A stretch of DNA of 8,340 nucleotides from Lentzea aerocolonigenes. Its GTDB lineage: Bacteria; Actinomycetota; Actinomycetes; Mycobacteriales; Pseudonocardiaceae. The position numbers and the translations under genes are program-made. A model generated the notes under the pieces. That model was given only the letters and a program-made list of their open reading frames with translations, was not told the origin of the DNA and did no database searches. How positions within the stretch are numbered: the stretch's first letter is position 1; every line of letters starts with the position of its first letter. The DNA lies in contig NZ_JYJG01000081.1 of NCBI RefSeq assembly GCF_000955955.1, positions 1 through 8,340 on the forward strand, in the 5' to 3' direction. This document shows, piece after piece, positions 1-6,137 of the stretch.

Positions 1-59
1 GTTTAGGAATGTGCTCTTCGGGCCAAGAATGCTGCTCTACCTGCGGTTTTGCCGTCACA

Positions 60-124
60 TGTGGCCGCACCATGCGCCGTGTGGTCTCGGTTCGGCCACA
101 GTTCGCACCATGACCCGCACCACG
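60..124. repeat. Cluster of short direct repeats and an 8-bp inverted repeat
   Basis: CGCACCATG occurs at 66-74 and 104-112, and CGCACCACG at 116-124. TGTGGCCG at 60-67 is the exact inverse complement of CGGCCACA at 93-100, with a 25-base loop. The stretch lies in the gene-free left end. It could be a protein binding region or a remnant of a recombination or replication site; nothing in the sequence decides between these. Short repeats of this size also arise by chance in GC-rich DNA. Confidence 0.35.
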
Positions 125-173
125 GTTCAAGGCAAGTCGGAAGCCGTTCATCCAGCGCCAATAACCCAACCAT

Positions 174-272
174 CGTGTGACCTGTAACACCACGGACCTT
201 CGACGCGACGTGGCCTGTACAACGCGAAGGGGAGGCGGAGCCGTGGCGTTACAGGGGCGACGAATACACACG
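174..272. repeat. Long interrupted inverted repeat, possible structured RNA
   Basis: Bases 181-195 and 241-255 are inverse complements at 14 of 15 positions (CCTGTAACACCACGG against CCGTGGCGTTACAGG). Inside, CCTTCG at 197-202 pairs with CGAAGG at 225-230. Outside, CGTGTG at 174-179 pairs with CACACG at 267-272 across a one-sided bulge. Together about 26 pairs could fold into one roughly 100-base hairpin. It ends about 120 bases before the start of the fused ATPase gene on the same strand. It could be a small RNA, a leader structure, a DNA-level cruciform or operator, or the trace of a tiny inverted-repeat element. No reverse transcriptase is in the window, so a retron RNA is not supported. 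Confidence 0.5.
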
Positions 273-347
273 GCCACGAGTTCGCGCACTGGAGGGCTCG
301 AACATGAGTCAACAGGACGTGGGGCTCTTACCTCCTCCCTATCTCCC

Positions 348-387
348 GTCACCTTTGCGATCCTGCAACTTAGTTGGGGTAGGTGAC
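348..387 (+). promoter_or_regulatory. Ribosome binding site of the ATPase gene within a possible hairpin
   Basis: AGGTG at 381-385 sits nine bases before the ATG at 395 and is the best Shine-Dalgarno match for this gene, which favours ATG 395 over GTG 383. The seven bases GTCACCT at 348-354 are the exact inverse complement of AGGTGAC at 381-387, so a hairpin with a 26-base loop could hide both the binding site and the GTG at 383. If it forms, it would lower translation of a potentially toxic protein. It is only seven pairs and could be chance. Confidence 0.4.
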
Positions 388-394
388 AGTAACA

Positions 395-2746
395 ATGACG
401 CCTACGATCTTCTTTGGTTACCCGGCATATCCGCCCTACCTTGCAGAAACGATCCGTTGGACAGCCGAATCGCTTGCTGAGCAAGCTGGTATCAACTCGA
501 TTCTTTGGCAAGATATGATGGTGGATGGCCGGCTGATCATAAGCAAAGTGCTTGAAGCTATTGATGCTGCTGACATGTGTGTCTTCGACCTTACTCGACA
601 GAACGACAACGTCCTCTTTGAGTGTGCCTACGCGTTGGCCAGGGCAAAGAAATTCTGGATTACCGTAGATACGACGGTAGCTACCGCGCAGCAGGAATGG
701 GTTGAACTCGGCCTGCTTAAGCCGATCGGTTACACCGGATATCGAAACAGCCTAGAGCTTGTGTCGGCCTTCCTTGAAAAAAATCCACTCGGCCAAGACG
801 GCACTGTTTACGACGATCTTATCGAGCCAGGCCTGCCTGATGTGCAGCATCGGGACGCAATGTTCTATTGCTCGACTTTTGAGCCATTCGAAGCGGCGAG
901 CAGACTCGATGGACTAATCGAAGAGCGCCGTAAGCGGGGGCTCCAGGTCATCGTCTCCGACCCGAGCGAGTCAGGGTTCGAGCCGATTACCTGGTATGCG
1001 CCTAAGCTTCAGCGTGCCGCAGGTGTATTAATCCACTTCGCCGGAGAGCATCGCAACCGCGCAAGTCTCTACAATAAGAGACATGCATTCGTTGCAGGCA
1101 TGGCGCAGGGTTTCGAAATACCGCTACTAATGCTCGGAGAGTCGGGTTACAAGGTACCTTTCGATTACGAGACCCACTTGCGCACGTATGAGTCTGTTCA
1201 TGAGTGCACGACAATTGCCCGCACCTGGATTGACGGCCTCAAATTCGAGCGGGTCAACTGGTCTGTACCGCGTGCGCCCAAGCAAAGTCCTCTCGTAGGG
1301 CTGCGCTTCGGTGAACATGTCGCCGAGAATGAGCTAGCAGAGCTTTCAGACTACTTCGTTCAGACGTCAGCATTTCAAGACGTTGTTGCAACGCGCGATA
1401 CGATATTTGTTGGCCATCGCGGAACGGGTAAAACGGCGAACGCCACCCAGGCTTTTGAAAAGATTGCTTCGAACAAGACTAATCTGGCGGTTCTGATAAA
1501 ACCGCCAGGATTCGAATTCTCGGCAATTATGAATACTGTGCGAAGATTGCCGCAGTTCCAGCACGACTACTTCTTTGATGCGATGTGGCGCTTCATTGTT
1601 CAAACTGAGATCGGCTCCACTGTGCTTAAGCGCCTAGAGGAACGTCCCGGTTGGCTGCCTACGCAGCAACTTGACACCGAATTTTTTGAGTATGCGGATT
1701 CTGCCCCCTTCGATATGCGTGCCGATGTGTCAGTTCGCCTTGAGCAGGCGCTAGCTCATCTCATGGGAATCATTCCAGATTCTGAGATCGGCCCTGAGAC
1801 TGGCCGGAACCTCATCAATGAGGCTTTTCATGATGAAGCGATGGAAGGTTTGAGGAAGCAGCTCGGCCGCGTCTTGAAGGATCGCAAGCGAGTAGCGATA
1901 TTCATTGACAATCTCGATAAAGGCTGGGAGCGGGGGACTGATTTTGGATTGCTGGCGCGGCTGATCCTTGGACTTCTAACTGCCCGCGGGCGCCTCGTTA
2001 CTTCTTTTCAAAAAGATGATCATTGGCGCGACAGAATTAGGCTTACGGTCTCGATCTTCTTGCGTAGTGATATCTACAACTACCTGAAGCGGGAGGCGCG
2101 AGAGCCTGACAAGCTTCCTATCTCAATGATCGAATGGGGCGATCCTGAGACTCTGTTGCAGGTGGTGGAGAATCGCTACTTGTACGGTAATGCTTCGGGT
2201 AAATCGGCGGACAGTCTGTGGAAGAATCTGCTGACGCCAGAAATTGCTGGACAGGAGACTAGGTCGTATATCGTCCAAGCCGTGCTTCCTCGTCCGCGCG
2301 ACATCGTCTACTTCTTCAATGCGGCAGTAGGAAGGGCTATTGACCGTCGCCATGAGCGCGTGGAGGAGGAAGACTTCTGCGCTGCTGAGGAGGCTTACTC
2401 GCAGTATGCATATGAAGCACTTCTCGTCGAGAACGGCGTCACAATACCTGAGATGCAAGATGCACTTCTTGCTTTCCTCGGTGGAGCAGAAGTCATGAGT
2501 CGTTCACGAGTTCTGGCGATCCTGGAGGAAGCGCTTCCCGGAAAGTCTTCAAAGCTGCTTACTAAGCTTGTCGACATGTCCTTTTTGGGCGTTGAAACCT
2601 CTGATGGCGTGTTTCAGTTTCCCGAGGTTGGCGTATCGATGACGCGGGCACTTGCGCTTGCGAAGCGACTGCAACCGAATGAGGGTGACCAGCGGCTCAA
2701 GGTTCATAGAGCCTTCCATCTATTTCTGGCCATCGAGCGTTCCTGA
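395..2746 (+). CDS. Fusion of two TIR/nucleoside-deoxyribosyltransferase-like domains with a Sll1717-type P-loop ATPase; putative defence protein
   Basis: The product has 783 residues from ATG 395; GTG 383 would add four, but the Shine-Dalgarno AGGTG at 381-385 fits ATG 395. Residues 1-135 resemble a TIR-like or nucleoside 2-deoxyribosyltransferase-like fold: a TIFFGYP first strand, then FDLT at 64-67 and NVLFECAYA at 72-80, where Glu76 sits like the catalytic Glu of deoxyribosyltransferases. Residues 154-282 look like a second, degenerate copy (HRNRASLYNKRHAFVAGMA at 219-237) without that Glu. Residues about 325-660 are a P-loop ATPase: Walker A GHRGTGKT (340-347), Walker B VAIFIDNLDKGW (500-511), FLRSDI (555-560) and RPRDIVYFFNAA (633-644), all typical of the Sll1717 family. 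The rest looks helical and winged-helix-like. No signal peptide or membrane segment is seen, so it is likely cytoplasmic. Inference: the ATPase part senses an invader and the N-terminal part acts on NAD or a nucleotide. GC is lower than in neighbouring genes, suggesting recent acquisition. ATPase call firm; domain-1 chemistry and defence role unproven. Confidence 0.8.
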   Translation: MTPTIFFGYPAYPPYLAETIRWTAESLAEQAGINSILWQDMMVDGRLIISKVLEAIDAADMCVFDLTRQNDNVLFECAYALARAKKFWITVDTTVATAQQEWVELGLLKPIGYTGYRNSLELVSAFLEKNPLGQDGTVYDDLIEPGLPDVQHRDAMFYCSTFEPFEAASRLDGLIEERRKRGLQVIVSDPSESGFEPITWYAPKLQRAAGVLIHFAGEHRNRASLYNKRHAFVAGMAQGFEIPLLMLGESGYKVPFDYETHLRTYESVHECTTIARTWIDGLKFERVNWSVPRAPKQSPLVGLRFGEHVAENELAELSDYFVQTSAFQDVVATRDTIFVGHRGTGKTANATQAFEKIASNKTNLAVLIKPPGFEFSAIMNTVRRLPQFQHDYFFDAMWRFIVQTEIGSTVLKRLEERPGWLPTQQLDTEFFEYADSAPFDMRADVSVRLEQALAHLMGIIPDSEIGPETGRNLINEAFHDEAMEGLRKQLGRVLKDRKRVAIFIDNLDKGWERGTDFGLLARLILGLLTARGRLVTSFQKDDHWRDRIRLTVSIFLRSDIYNYLKREAREPDKLPISMIEWGDPETLLQVVENRYLYGNASGKSADSLWKNLLTPEIAGQETRSYIVQAVLPRPRDIVYFFNAAVGRAIDRRHERVEEEDFCAAEEAYSQYAYEALLVENGVTIPEMQDALLAFLGGAEVMSRSRVLAILEEALPGKSSKLLTKLVDMSFLGVETSDGVFQFPEVGVSMTRALALAKRLQPNEGDQRLKVHRAFHLFLAIERS

Positions 2747-2802
2747 CTATATGTAATGTTGTGCTGATTGTGTCACTGGTGCACTTCTCGTAAGCTTCGG
2801 TT

Positions 2803-3378
2803 GTGACGGAGTATCCGGAGGAGCTGAAGTGGGGAGTTCACGGTGAGCGAACCGTGTACGACAACCGCTGGGTCAAGGTGAAGCTTGTTGACGTCGAGCC
2901 GCCAGACGGTAGTCGCTTTGAGCATCACGTGGTGGAACTTGACCACGTCGCCGTAGCGCTATTGATCAATGATCGCGAAGAAGTCCTAACGCTTTGGCGC
3001 TACAGGTTTGCTGTGGACCAGTGGGGTTATGAGTTGGTTGGTGGTCTTGTCGAGGAGGGCGAGGATCCAGCGACGACCGCTGCTCGGGAGGCTGAGGAAG
3101 AGACAGGCTGGAGGCCTGTCGGCGAGCCCGAGCATATTGGCACGTTCCAGCCGTTGCCGGGCATCATCAAGGCGCCCGTAGATGCCTACGTGTGGCGGGA
3201 CGCAGAGAAGGTGGGCGAACCGACTGACGGCGAAGAAGCTGCGCGGATTGAGTGGATCTCAGTCGATCGGATTCTGGACCTGGTTCGGCGGGGTGAGGTT
3301 CTCGGCTCGGGCGCGATCGTGCCTCTCCTGTACTACCTAGCTTCACGCGCTGCCGGGGCGTCCTTGGGGGACAGGTAA
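2803..3378 (+). CDS. Nudix hydrolase, ADP-ribose pyrophosphatase-like; possible Pif-type element immunity factor
   Basis: The 191-residue product carries a complete Nudix box at residues 81-103: Gly81, Glu87, Arg95-Glu96, Glu99-Glu100 and Gly102-Trp103, the Mg-binding signature of enzymes that cleave nucleoside diphosphates linked to another group. A proline-rich FQPLPG at 115-120, about 14-16 residues after the box, fits the ADP-ribose pyrophosphatase subgroup. The length is normal for that family. The GTG at 2803 has no clear Shine-Dalgarno; the AT-rich stretch 2748-2757 might be a -10 element of its own promoter. The gene follows the ATPase gene after 56 bases and overlaps the 3' end of the convergent XRE/TPR gene. 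From established knowledge, the pSAM2 immunity gene pif encodes a Nudix-motif protein, and Nudix genes often sit next to regulators in such elements; equivalence here is inferred. A plain housekeeping-type ADP-ribose hydrolase is the alternative. Confidence 0.9.
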   Translation: MTEYPEELKWGVHGERTVYDNRWVKVKLVDVEPPDGSRFEHHVVELDHVAVALLINDREEVLTLWRYRFAVDQWGYELVGGLVEEGEDPATTAAREAEEETGWRPVGEPEHIGTFQPLPGIIKAPVDAYVWRDAEKVGEPTDGEEAARIEWISVDRILDLVRRGEVLGSGAIVPLLYYLASRAAGASLGDR

Positions 3379-4518
3379 CTCTAGGTTCGCGAGCCGCCGT
3401 TGCTGGCGATCGGACTTGATGCGGGACGCAAGCTGTCGTGCCTTGCGCGCGTAGTCGAGCGCTCCCCGGCTGTCGCCAGCAGCGGCGTACGCGAAGGCGA
3501 GATCTGCGTACAGGTTGGTCTGGCCACGCACGGCGTTGAGTCCGGGCGTGGCCAGACCGCGAACGGCTGCTTCGAGTTGATTGATGGCGTCCTGGTCGCC
3601 CAACCGCAAGAGCGAGCTACCGCGCCAGCGTACGAGTTGTCCTTCGTTGAGGAGCAGGAACGGCATCTCGGGATCGACCGGATTCGTTGGCAGCAAAGAG
3701 CTTGCGTCATCGAACGCACTCAGCGCCGCGTCTCGCTGGCCATCGGCGGCGAGCCCTTCGCCGTGTGCTGCGGCGAGCCACGATTGCAGCAGCGACGGAG
3801 CGCGGTTCTCTGCAACGTACCGCGCGTACTCCAGCAGTTCGACGGCTTCAGCCGGCTGCCCGATGTCGAGCAGGATCACGGCTTGCTGTGCGGCAGCGTG
3901 CGCGAGCAAGTGAGGTGAGTCGGCTTCTCGCGCGGAGACTTTCGCGTCTTCGTGGTACTGCCACGCCTGAAGTTGTGCACCCCTATCCAGTGCCGTCCAA
4001 CCGGCGAGCGTTCGCGCATCGGTGAGGATTGCGGCGAGCCGTTCTCGGTGGCGCGTGCTCACGCTGAACGTGCGGTAGTCCTCGATCTGGTGGACCAGGC
4101 TGTTCAACTGATCTAGAACGACTACTGCGCCAAACTTGTGGTCTGAGCTGCGCAGGTCATTGACCTGACGTTGAAACATGTCAAGCGTTCCGCGGTCGAT
4201 ACTCCGCGCGACGATTAGTCGTTCGCGCAGCTCTTCGGCGCTATCGCTTTCGACTTCAGTCGGGAAACCAAGCTCTTCGTTGGCTCGACCATAGAACTCT
4301 CGGAACAGGCGCTGATAGCCCGGTTCGGTCACTTCGACGTGACCGTTCTCCCAGCGCGACATCATGATGAGTATCGAATGCTCTGTCGCGTGAGCAGCGC
4401 CGATCTGCGGTCCGCGCGACAGGAAGTACCTAACAACCTGCGCCTGCGTGTACCCAAGCTCCTCACGGACGCCTTGCAGCCTCGATCGAGGCTGGTCACC
4501 GCGCTTCCTTGTCGCCAC
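3343..4518 (-). CDS. XRE-family transcriptional regulator with C-terminal TPR-like repeats
   Basis: The 391-residue protein starts at a GTG (4516-4518) with GGGGAG just upstream at 4521-4526, a short spacing. Residues 11-85 form a lambda-repressor-like HTH: LQGVREELGYTQAQVVRYF, then SRWENG at 54-59 in the recognition region, and a trailing helix. The HTH is interrupted by an insert of about ten residues (GPQIGAAHATEH). Residues about 170-370 are alanine- and leucine-rich helices with TPR-like pairs (AAQQAVILLDIGQPAEAVELLE and ADLAFAYAAAGDSRGALDYARKA regions). This architecture is typical of regulators in actinomycete integrative elements and resembles peptide- or ligand-sensing TPR regulators; its ligand cannot be read. 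Its last 36 bases overlap the end of the convergent Nudix gene. It probably represses or activates element genes and may autoregulate through the repeats at 4525-4571. Confidence 0.85.
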   Translation of the reverse strand: MATRKRGDQPRSRLQGVREELGYTQAQVVRYFLSRGPQIGAAHATEHSILIMMSRWENGHVEVTEPGYQRLFREFYGRANEELGFPTEVESDSAEELRERLIVARSIDRGTLDMFQRQVNDLRSSDHKFGAVVVLDQLNSLVHQIEDYRTFSVSTRHRERLAAILTDARTLAGWTALDRGAQLQAWQYHEDAKVSAREADSPHLLAHAAAQQAVILLDIGQPAEAVELLEYARYVAENRAPSLLQSWLAAAHGEGLAADGQRDAALSAFDDASSLLPTNPVDPEMPFLLLNEGQLVRWRGSSLLRLGDQDAINQLEAAVRGLATPGLNAVRGQTNLYADLAFAYAAAGDSRGALDYARKARQLASRIKSDRQQRRLANLELPVPQGRPGSA

Positions 4519-4524
4519 GTCTCC

Positions 4525-4592
4525 CCGTTCCCCAACGGTTGTGACCTGCGGACCTAACTCGCCCTAACGCGCGGCGTGATAGCCGCTGGCAA
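4525..4592 (-). promoter_or_regulatory. Putative promoter/operator of the XRE/TPR gene
   Basis: The region upstream of the GTG at 4518 holds a direct repeat CCTAACnCG at 4553-4561 and 4563-4571, exactly one helical turn apart (GTTAGG on the coding strand), and a small inverted repeat CCGTT-4-AACGG at 4525-4538 that touches the ribosome binding site. On the minus strand TTGCCA (4592-4587) could serve as a -35 with a poor -10 at the GTTAGG repeat, 18 bases away. An 8-mer pair GACCTGCG/GACCTAAC lies at 4543-4558. Tandem sites one turn apart next to a promoter suggest an operator; no experiment or homology supports it. Confidence 0.3.
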
Positions 4593-4664
4593 TTATTTCG
4601 ACCCCCTCTCCGGCTGTCTGCTGTTCACATGACAGCGACACCGAAACAAATCGGCGAAGGCGAC

Positions 4665-5039
4665 CTAGTCCTTTCGATGGCTCCCGTCATCGAGACGATT
4701 TGTCAGCGCTCCGACCTGGGCGCGAAGGCCGCGGAGTTCTCGAATAATCGTGTTGAGCAGGGGAACAAGCGGGTCTTCGGCAGCCGTTGCCGGCGGTTCT
4801 GCTTCGAGTGGCGTTTTTCCTTGCAGCACCGCGGTCAGGTGTTGCGGGTGCCAGTCGAGTGCGATCGAAAGTGCTTCGAGCGTCCGACGGTTTCGGCGCC
4901 GTTGGATTCGTCCCTGTTGCATCTCTCGCACGATCGCGAGGGATACCCCGGATCTCGTCGCGAGTTCCTTCTGCTTCAAAGCCAGCTCTGCCGCGCGGGC
5001 ATTCATTGCCTCCGCGACTGCCGACCAGTCCTCTGTCAC
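4665..5039 (-). CDS. Small XRE-family DNA-binding protein, probable repressor of the divergent transfer operon
   Basis: The 124-residue product starts at GTG 5037-5039, preceded by GGAGG with a five-base spacer, a strong ribosome binding site. Residues 5-73 form an XRE HTH: AEAMNARAAELALKQKELATRSGVS, then LAIVREMQQGRIQRRR where the recognition helix should lie, then the trailing TLEALSIALDWHPQHLTAVLQG. Residues 85-118 (PLVPLLNTIIRELRGLRAQVGALTNRL) form an amphipathic helix with heptad-like leucines, likely for dimerisation. The gene is divergent from the operon starting at 5195, with perfect inverted repeats between them. Inference: it is the repressor of that operon, comparable in position to KorSA-type control in pSAM2, though it belongs to a different HTH family. 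An activator role is possible. Confidence 0.8.
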   Translation of the reverse strand: MTEDWSAVAEAMNARAAELALKQKELATRSGVSLAIVREMQQGRIQRRRNRRTLEALSIALDWHPQHLTAVLQGKTPLEAEPPATAAEDPLVPLLNTIIRELRGLRAQVGALTNRLDDGSHRKD

Positions 5040-5062
5040 GTACGCCTCCGGGCTCCGCCTTC

Positions 5063-5154
5063 AGCGCCGACGTTAGCGCGCGATCTCGCTCAAAAGCGGG
5101 TCTAGCGCTGACATCGGCGGTGAATCGGCAAGAATCAACGCCAATGTCAGCGCT
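5063..5154. promoter_or_regulatory. Putative operator: 11-bp perfect inverted repeat with an extra half-site
   Basis: AGCGCTGACAT at 5104-5114 is the exact inverse complement of ATGTCAGCGCT at 5144-5154, and a third related half-site AGCGCCGAC lies at 5063-5071 next to the start of the XRE gene. All three lie in the divergent intergenic region between the small XRE repressor (start 5039) and the operon (start 5195). The arms are about four helical turns apart (40 bases start to start), which suits two bound dimers and DNA looping. This is a sequence observation; the binding protein is inferred from position. Confidence 0.5.
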
Positions 5155-5161
5155 TTCGGAG

Positions 5162-5183
5162 AAGAAATCAGTTCTTTCGAAAG
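5162..5183 (+). promoter_or_regulatory. Palindrome overlapping the ribosome binding site of the operon
   Basis: CTTTCGAAAG at 5174-5183 is a 10-bp perfect palindrome that merges into the Shine-Dalgarno GAAAGGG (5179-5185) of the gene starting at 5195. It also overlaps a second dyad, AAGAA-5-TTCTT (5162-5176). The arrangement could be an operator for another regulator or an RNA hairpin hiding the ribosome binding site. Function is inferred only from position. Confidence 0.35.
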
Positions 5184-5194
5184 GGCTACATCTC

Positions 5195-5476
5195 ATGAGT
5201 ACTTCAGGCATGGCGGGAAGCAACCCGCCGATCTTCTACACAGTCGCGGAGGCTGCACGCATCCTGCGCGTGGACGTCGCGACCATCTACAGGGCTATCC
5301 GAGAGGACGCGTTCCCGGCGGTGCGCTTGCGCACTCGCTACGTGATCCCTGCACGTGCGGTCGAGGAGATCGTTCGCCAGGCATCGGAGTCCGGCAGCGT
5401 CGTTGACGTCGCTCGGATGACGGCCGAACGCCGGTCTGCTCGCGAGTTCGAGGCGAAGACCGGGGGTGCGTGGTGA
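5195..5476 (+). CDS. Excisionase-like (MerR/HTH_17-type) DNA-binding protein
   Basis: The product has 93 residues. Residues 15-60 are a helix-turn-helix of the excisionase or HTH_17 kind: YTVAEAARILRVDVATIYRAI, then a wing-like AVRLRTRYVIPARAVEEIV. The tail (70-93) is charged and not recognised. I chose ATG 5195 because GAAAGGG at 5179-5185 is nine bases upstream. An ATG at 5144 in the same frame lies inside the inverted repeat and has no good ribosome binding site, and the far longer open frame upstream is only a shadow of the minus-strand XRE gene. It is the first gene of the operon and its stop overlaps the WhiB start (GTGA). In these elements the true excisionase usually sits beside the integrase, so this one may instead be a local regulator. 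Confidence 0.8.
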   Translation: MSTSGMAGSNPPIFYTVAEAARILRVDVATIYRAIREDAFPAVRLRTRYVIPARAVEEIVRQASESGSVVDVARMTAERRSAREFEAKTGGAW

Positions 5477-5811
5477 ACCCGGAGAACTACTACGAGGTGA
5501 TCGCGGCTGAGCTCGATCGCTACGCCAAGGTCCCGGATGACGTGTTGCTGGAGATCGTGACGCGTGACGGCGCCTGCATGTGGCTGTGGCCGAACGACGA
5601 AGAACCGGAGTGGCAGAACGAGAAGCTGACCGATCGGGAGTTGGCCGCGCGGCTGTGCGCGGACTGCCCTATCCGCAACGTGTGCTTGGAACTGGAGTTG
5701 CGCACGGCCGGTGCGGAGACGGTCGGCGTTTGGGGTGGGCTGTCGCAAGACGATCGTCGCGCGCTCTACCGCGTGTGGCGGGCTCGCCGTGAAGGCGGTG
5801 AACCGTCATGA
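5473..5811 (+). CDS. WhiB-family Fe-S transcriptional regulator
   Basis: The 112-residue protein shows the four WhiB cysteines: Cys35 in DGACMWLW, Cys62 and Cys65 in LCADCP, and Cys71 in NVCLE, a C-x26-C-x2-C-x5-C set expected to hold a 4Fe-4S cluster. The GVWGG turn (85-89) is followed by the basic tail RRALYRVWRARR, thought in this family to touch DNA. WhiB proteins bind the primary sigma factor and respond to redox or NO. I prefer GTG 5473, which overlaps the previous stop as GTGA and lies six bases after GGGGGT; GTG 5470 is the alternative and adds one residue. Its place inside the conjugation operon suggests that it tunes transfer genes to host development or stress, or modulates host sigma activity as phage WhiB proteins do; both are inference. 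Confidence 0.9.
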   Translation: MNPENYYEVIAAELDRYAKVPDDVLLEIVTRDGACMWLWPNDEEPEWQNEKLTDRELAARLCADCPIRNVCLELELRTAGAETVGVWGGLSQDDRRALYRVWRARREGGEPS

Positions 5812-6137
5812 CGATCAACCTGACTCCCACGCAGATTCTCGCGGTGTTGGGCGCGGTTGTTGTGGTGCTGTGGATCTGGCGAGCGAGCGCCCGTAGGGCG
5901 AAGGCTGCCGCGAACGCAGCGCGTACGGGTGCCCGGTTGCTCTCGCTCACCGGGCGGGTGCTCGTGATGGCCGGCGTCATCGTTGGAGTTCAGTGGGTGG
6001 TGATCACGCATCGCGGCGACACCGTGTTGTTGCTCGTGGTTCTGGGCCTCCCCGCGCTGTTCGCCGCGTACACGGTGACCCGTGCCCTCACGATTACGTC
6101 CTACGACAGTCCGCACGGCAAGGGCGATCGGCGATGA
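5808..6137 (+). CDS. Small three-helix membrane protein of the transfer operon
   Basis: The 109-residue product has three hydrophobic segments, about residues 8-24 (ILAVLGAVVVVLWIW), 51-67 (VLVMAGVIVGVQWVVI) and 72-92 (TVLLLVVLGLPALFAAYTV). The loop after the first is Arg- and Ala-rich (RASARRAKAAANAARTGAR), which predicts that this loop faces the cytoplasm. The ATG at 5808 overlaps the WhiB stop as ATGA, and its own stop overlaps the next start in the same way, so translation is probably coupled. No family is recognised. By position it resembles the small Spd-type membrane proteins that help spread of actinomycete elements between mycelial compartments; that role is inferred from context only. 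Confidence 0.8.
   Translation: MTINLTPTQILAVLGAVVVVLWIWRASARRAKAAANAARTGARLLSLTGRVLVMAGVIVGVQWVVITHRGDTVLLLVVLGLPALFAAYTVTRALTITSYDSPHGKGDRR

Noticed and set aside
174..272. Retron non-coding RNA
   Set aside because: The hairpin is suggestive, but no reverse transcriptase is present in the window, and the neighbour is an ATPase fusion. Sequence to the left would be needed.
177..386. A 69-codon open frame ending in a GTGA overlap with GTG 383
   Set aside because: It has no recognisable domain, an Arg/Thr/Gly-rich shadow-like composition and lies across the long inverted repeat. The overlap only matters if GTG 383 is the real start, and the ribosome binding site favours ATG 395.
395..1260. 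Classical animal-type TIR domain
   Set aside because: The N-terminal motifs (FDLT, NVLFECAYA) fit the broader TIR-like or deoxyribosyltransferase-like group, and the usual TIR catalytic loop was not recognised, so a strict TIR label would overstate it.
3381..4557. Several open frames of 70-170 codons opposite or out of frame with the XRE/TPR gene
   Set aside because: They are Arg/Ser/Ala-rich shadows of a high-GC gene, without domains or ribosome binding sites.
4787..5194. Upstream extension of the excisionase-like gene
   Set aside because: It reads antisense through the small XRE gene, is low in plausible sequence character, and a well-placed ribosome binding site marks ATG 5195.
5993..6133. 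Upstream extension of the DUF2637-like gene
   Set aside because: It overlaps the membrane protein gene in another frame; the ATGA overlap and AAGGG support ATG 6134.
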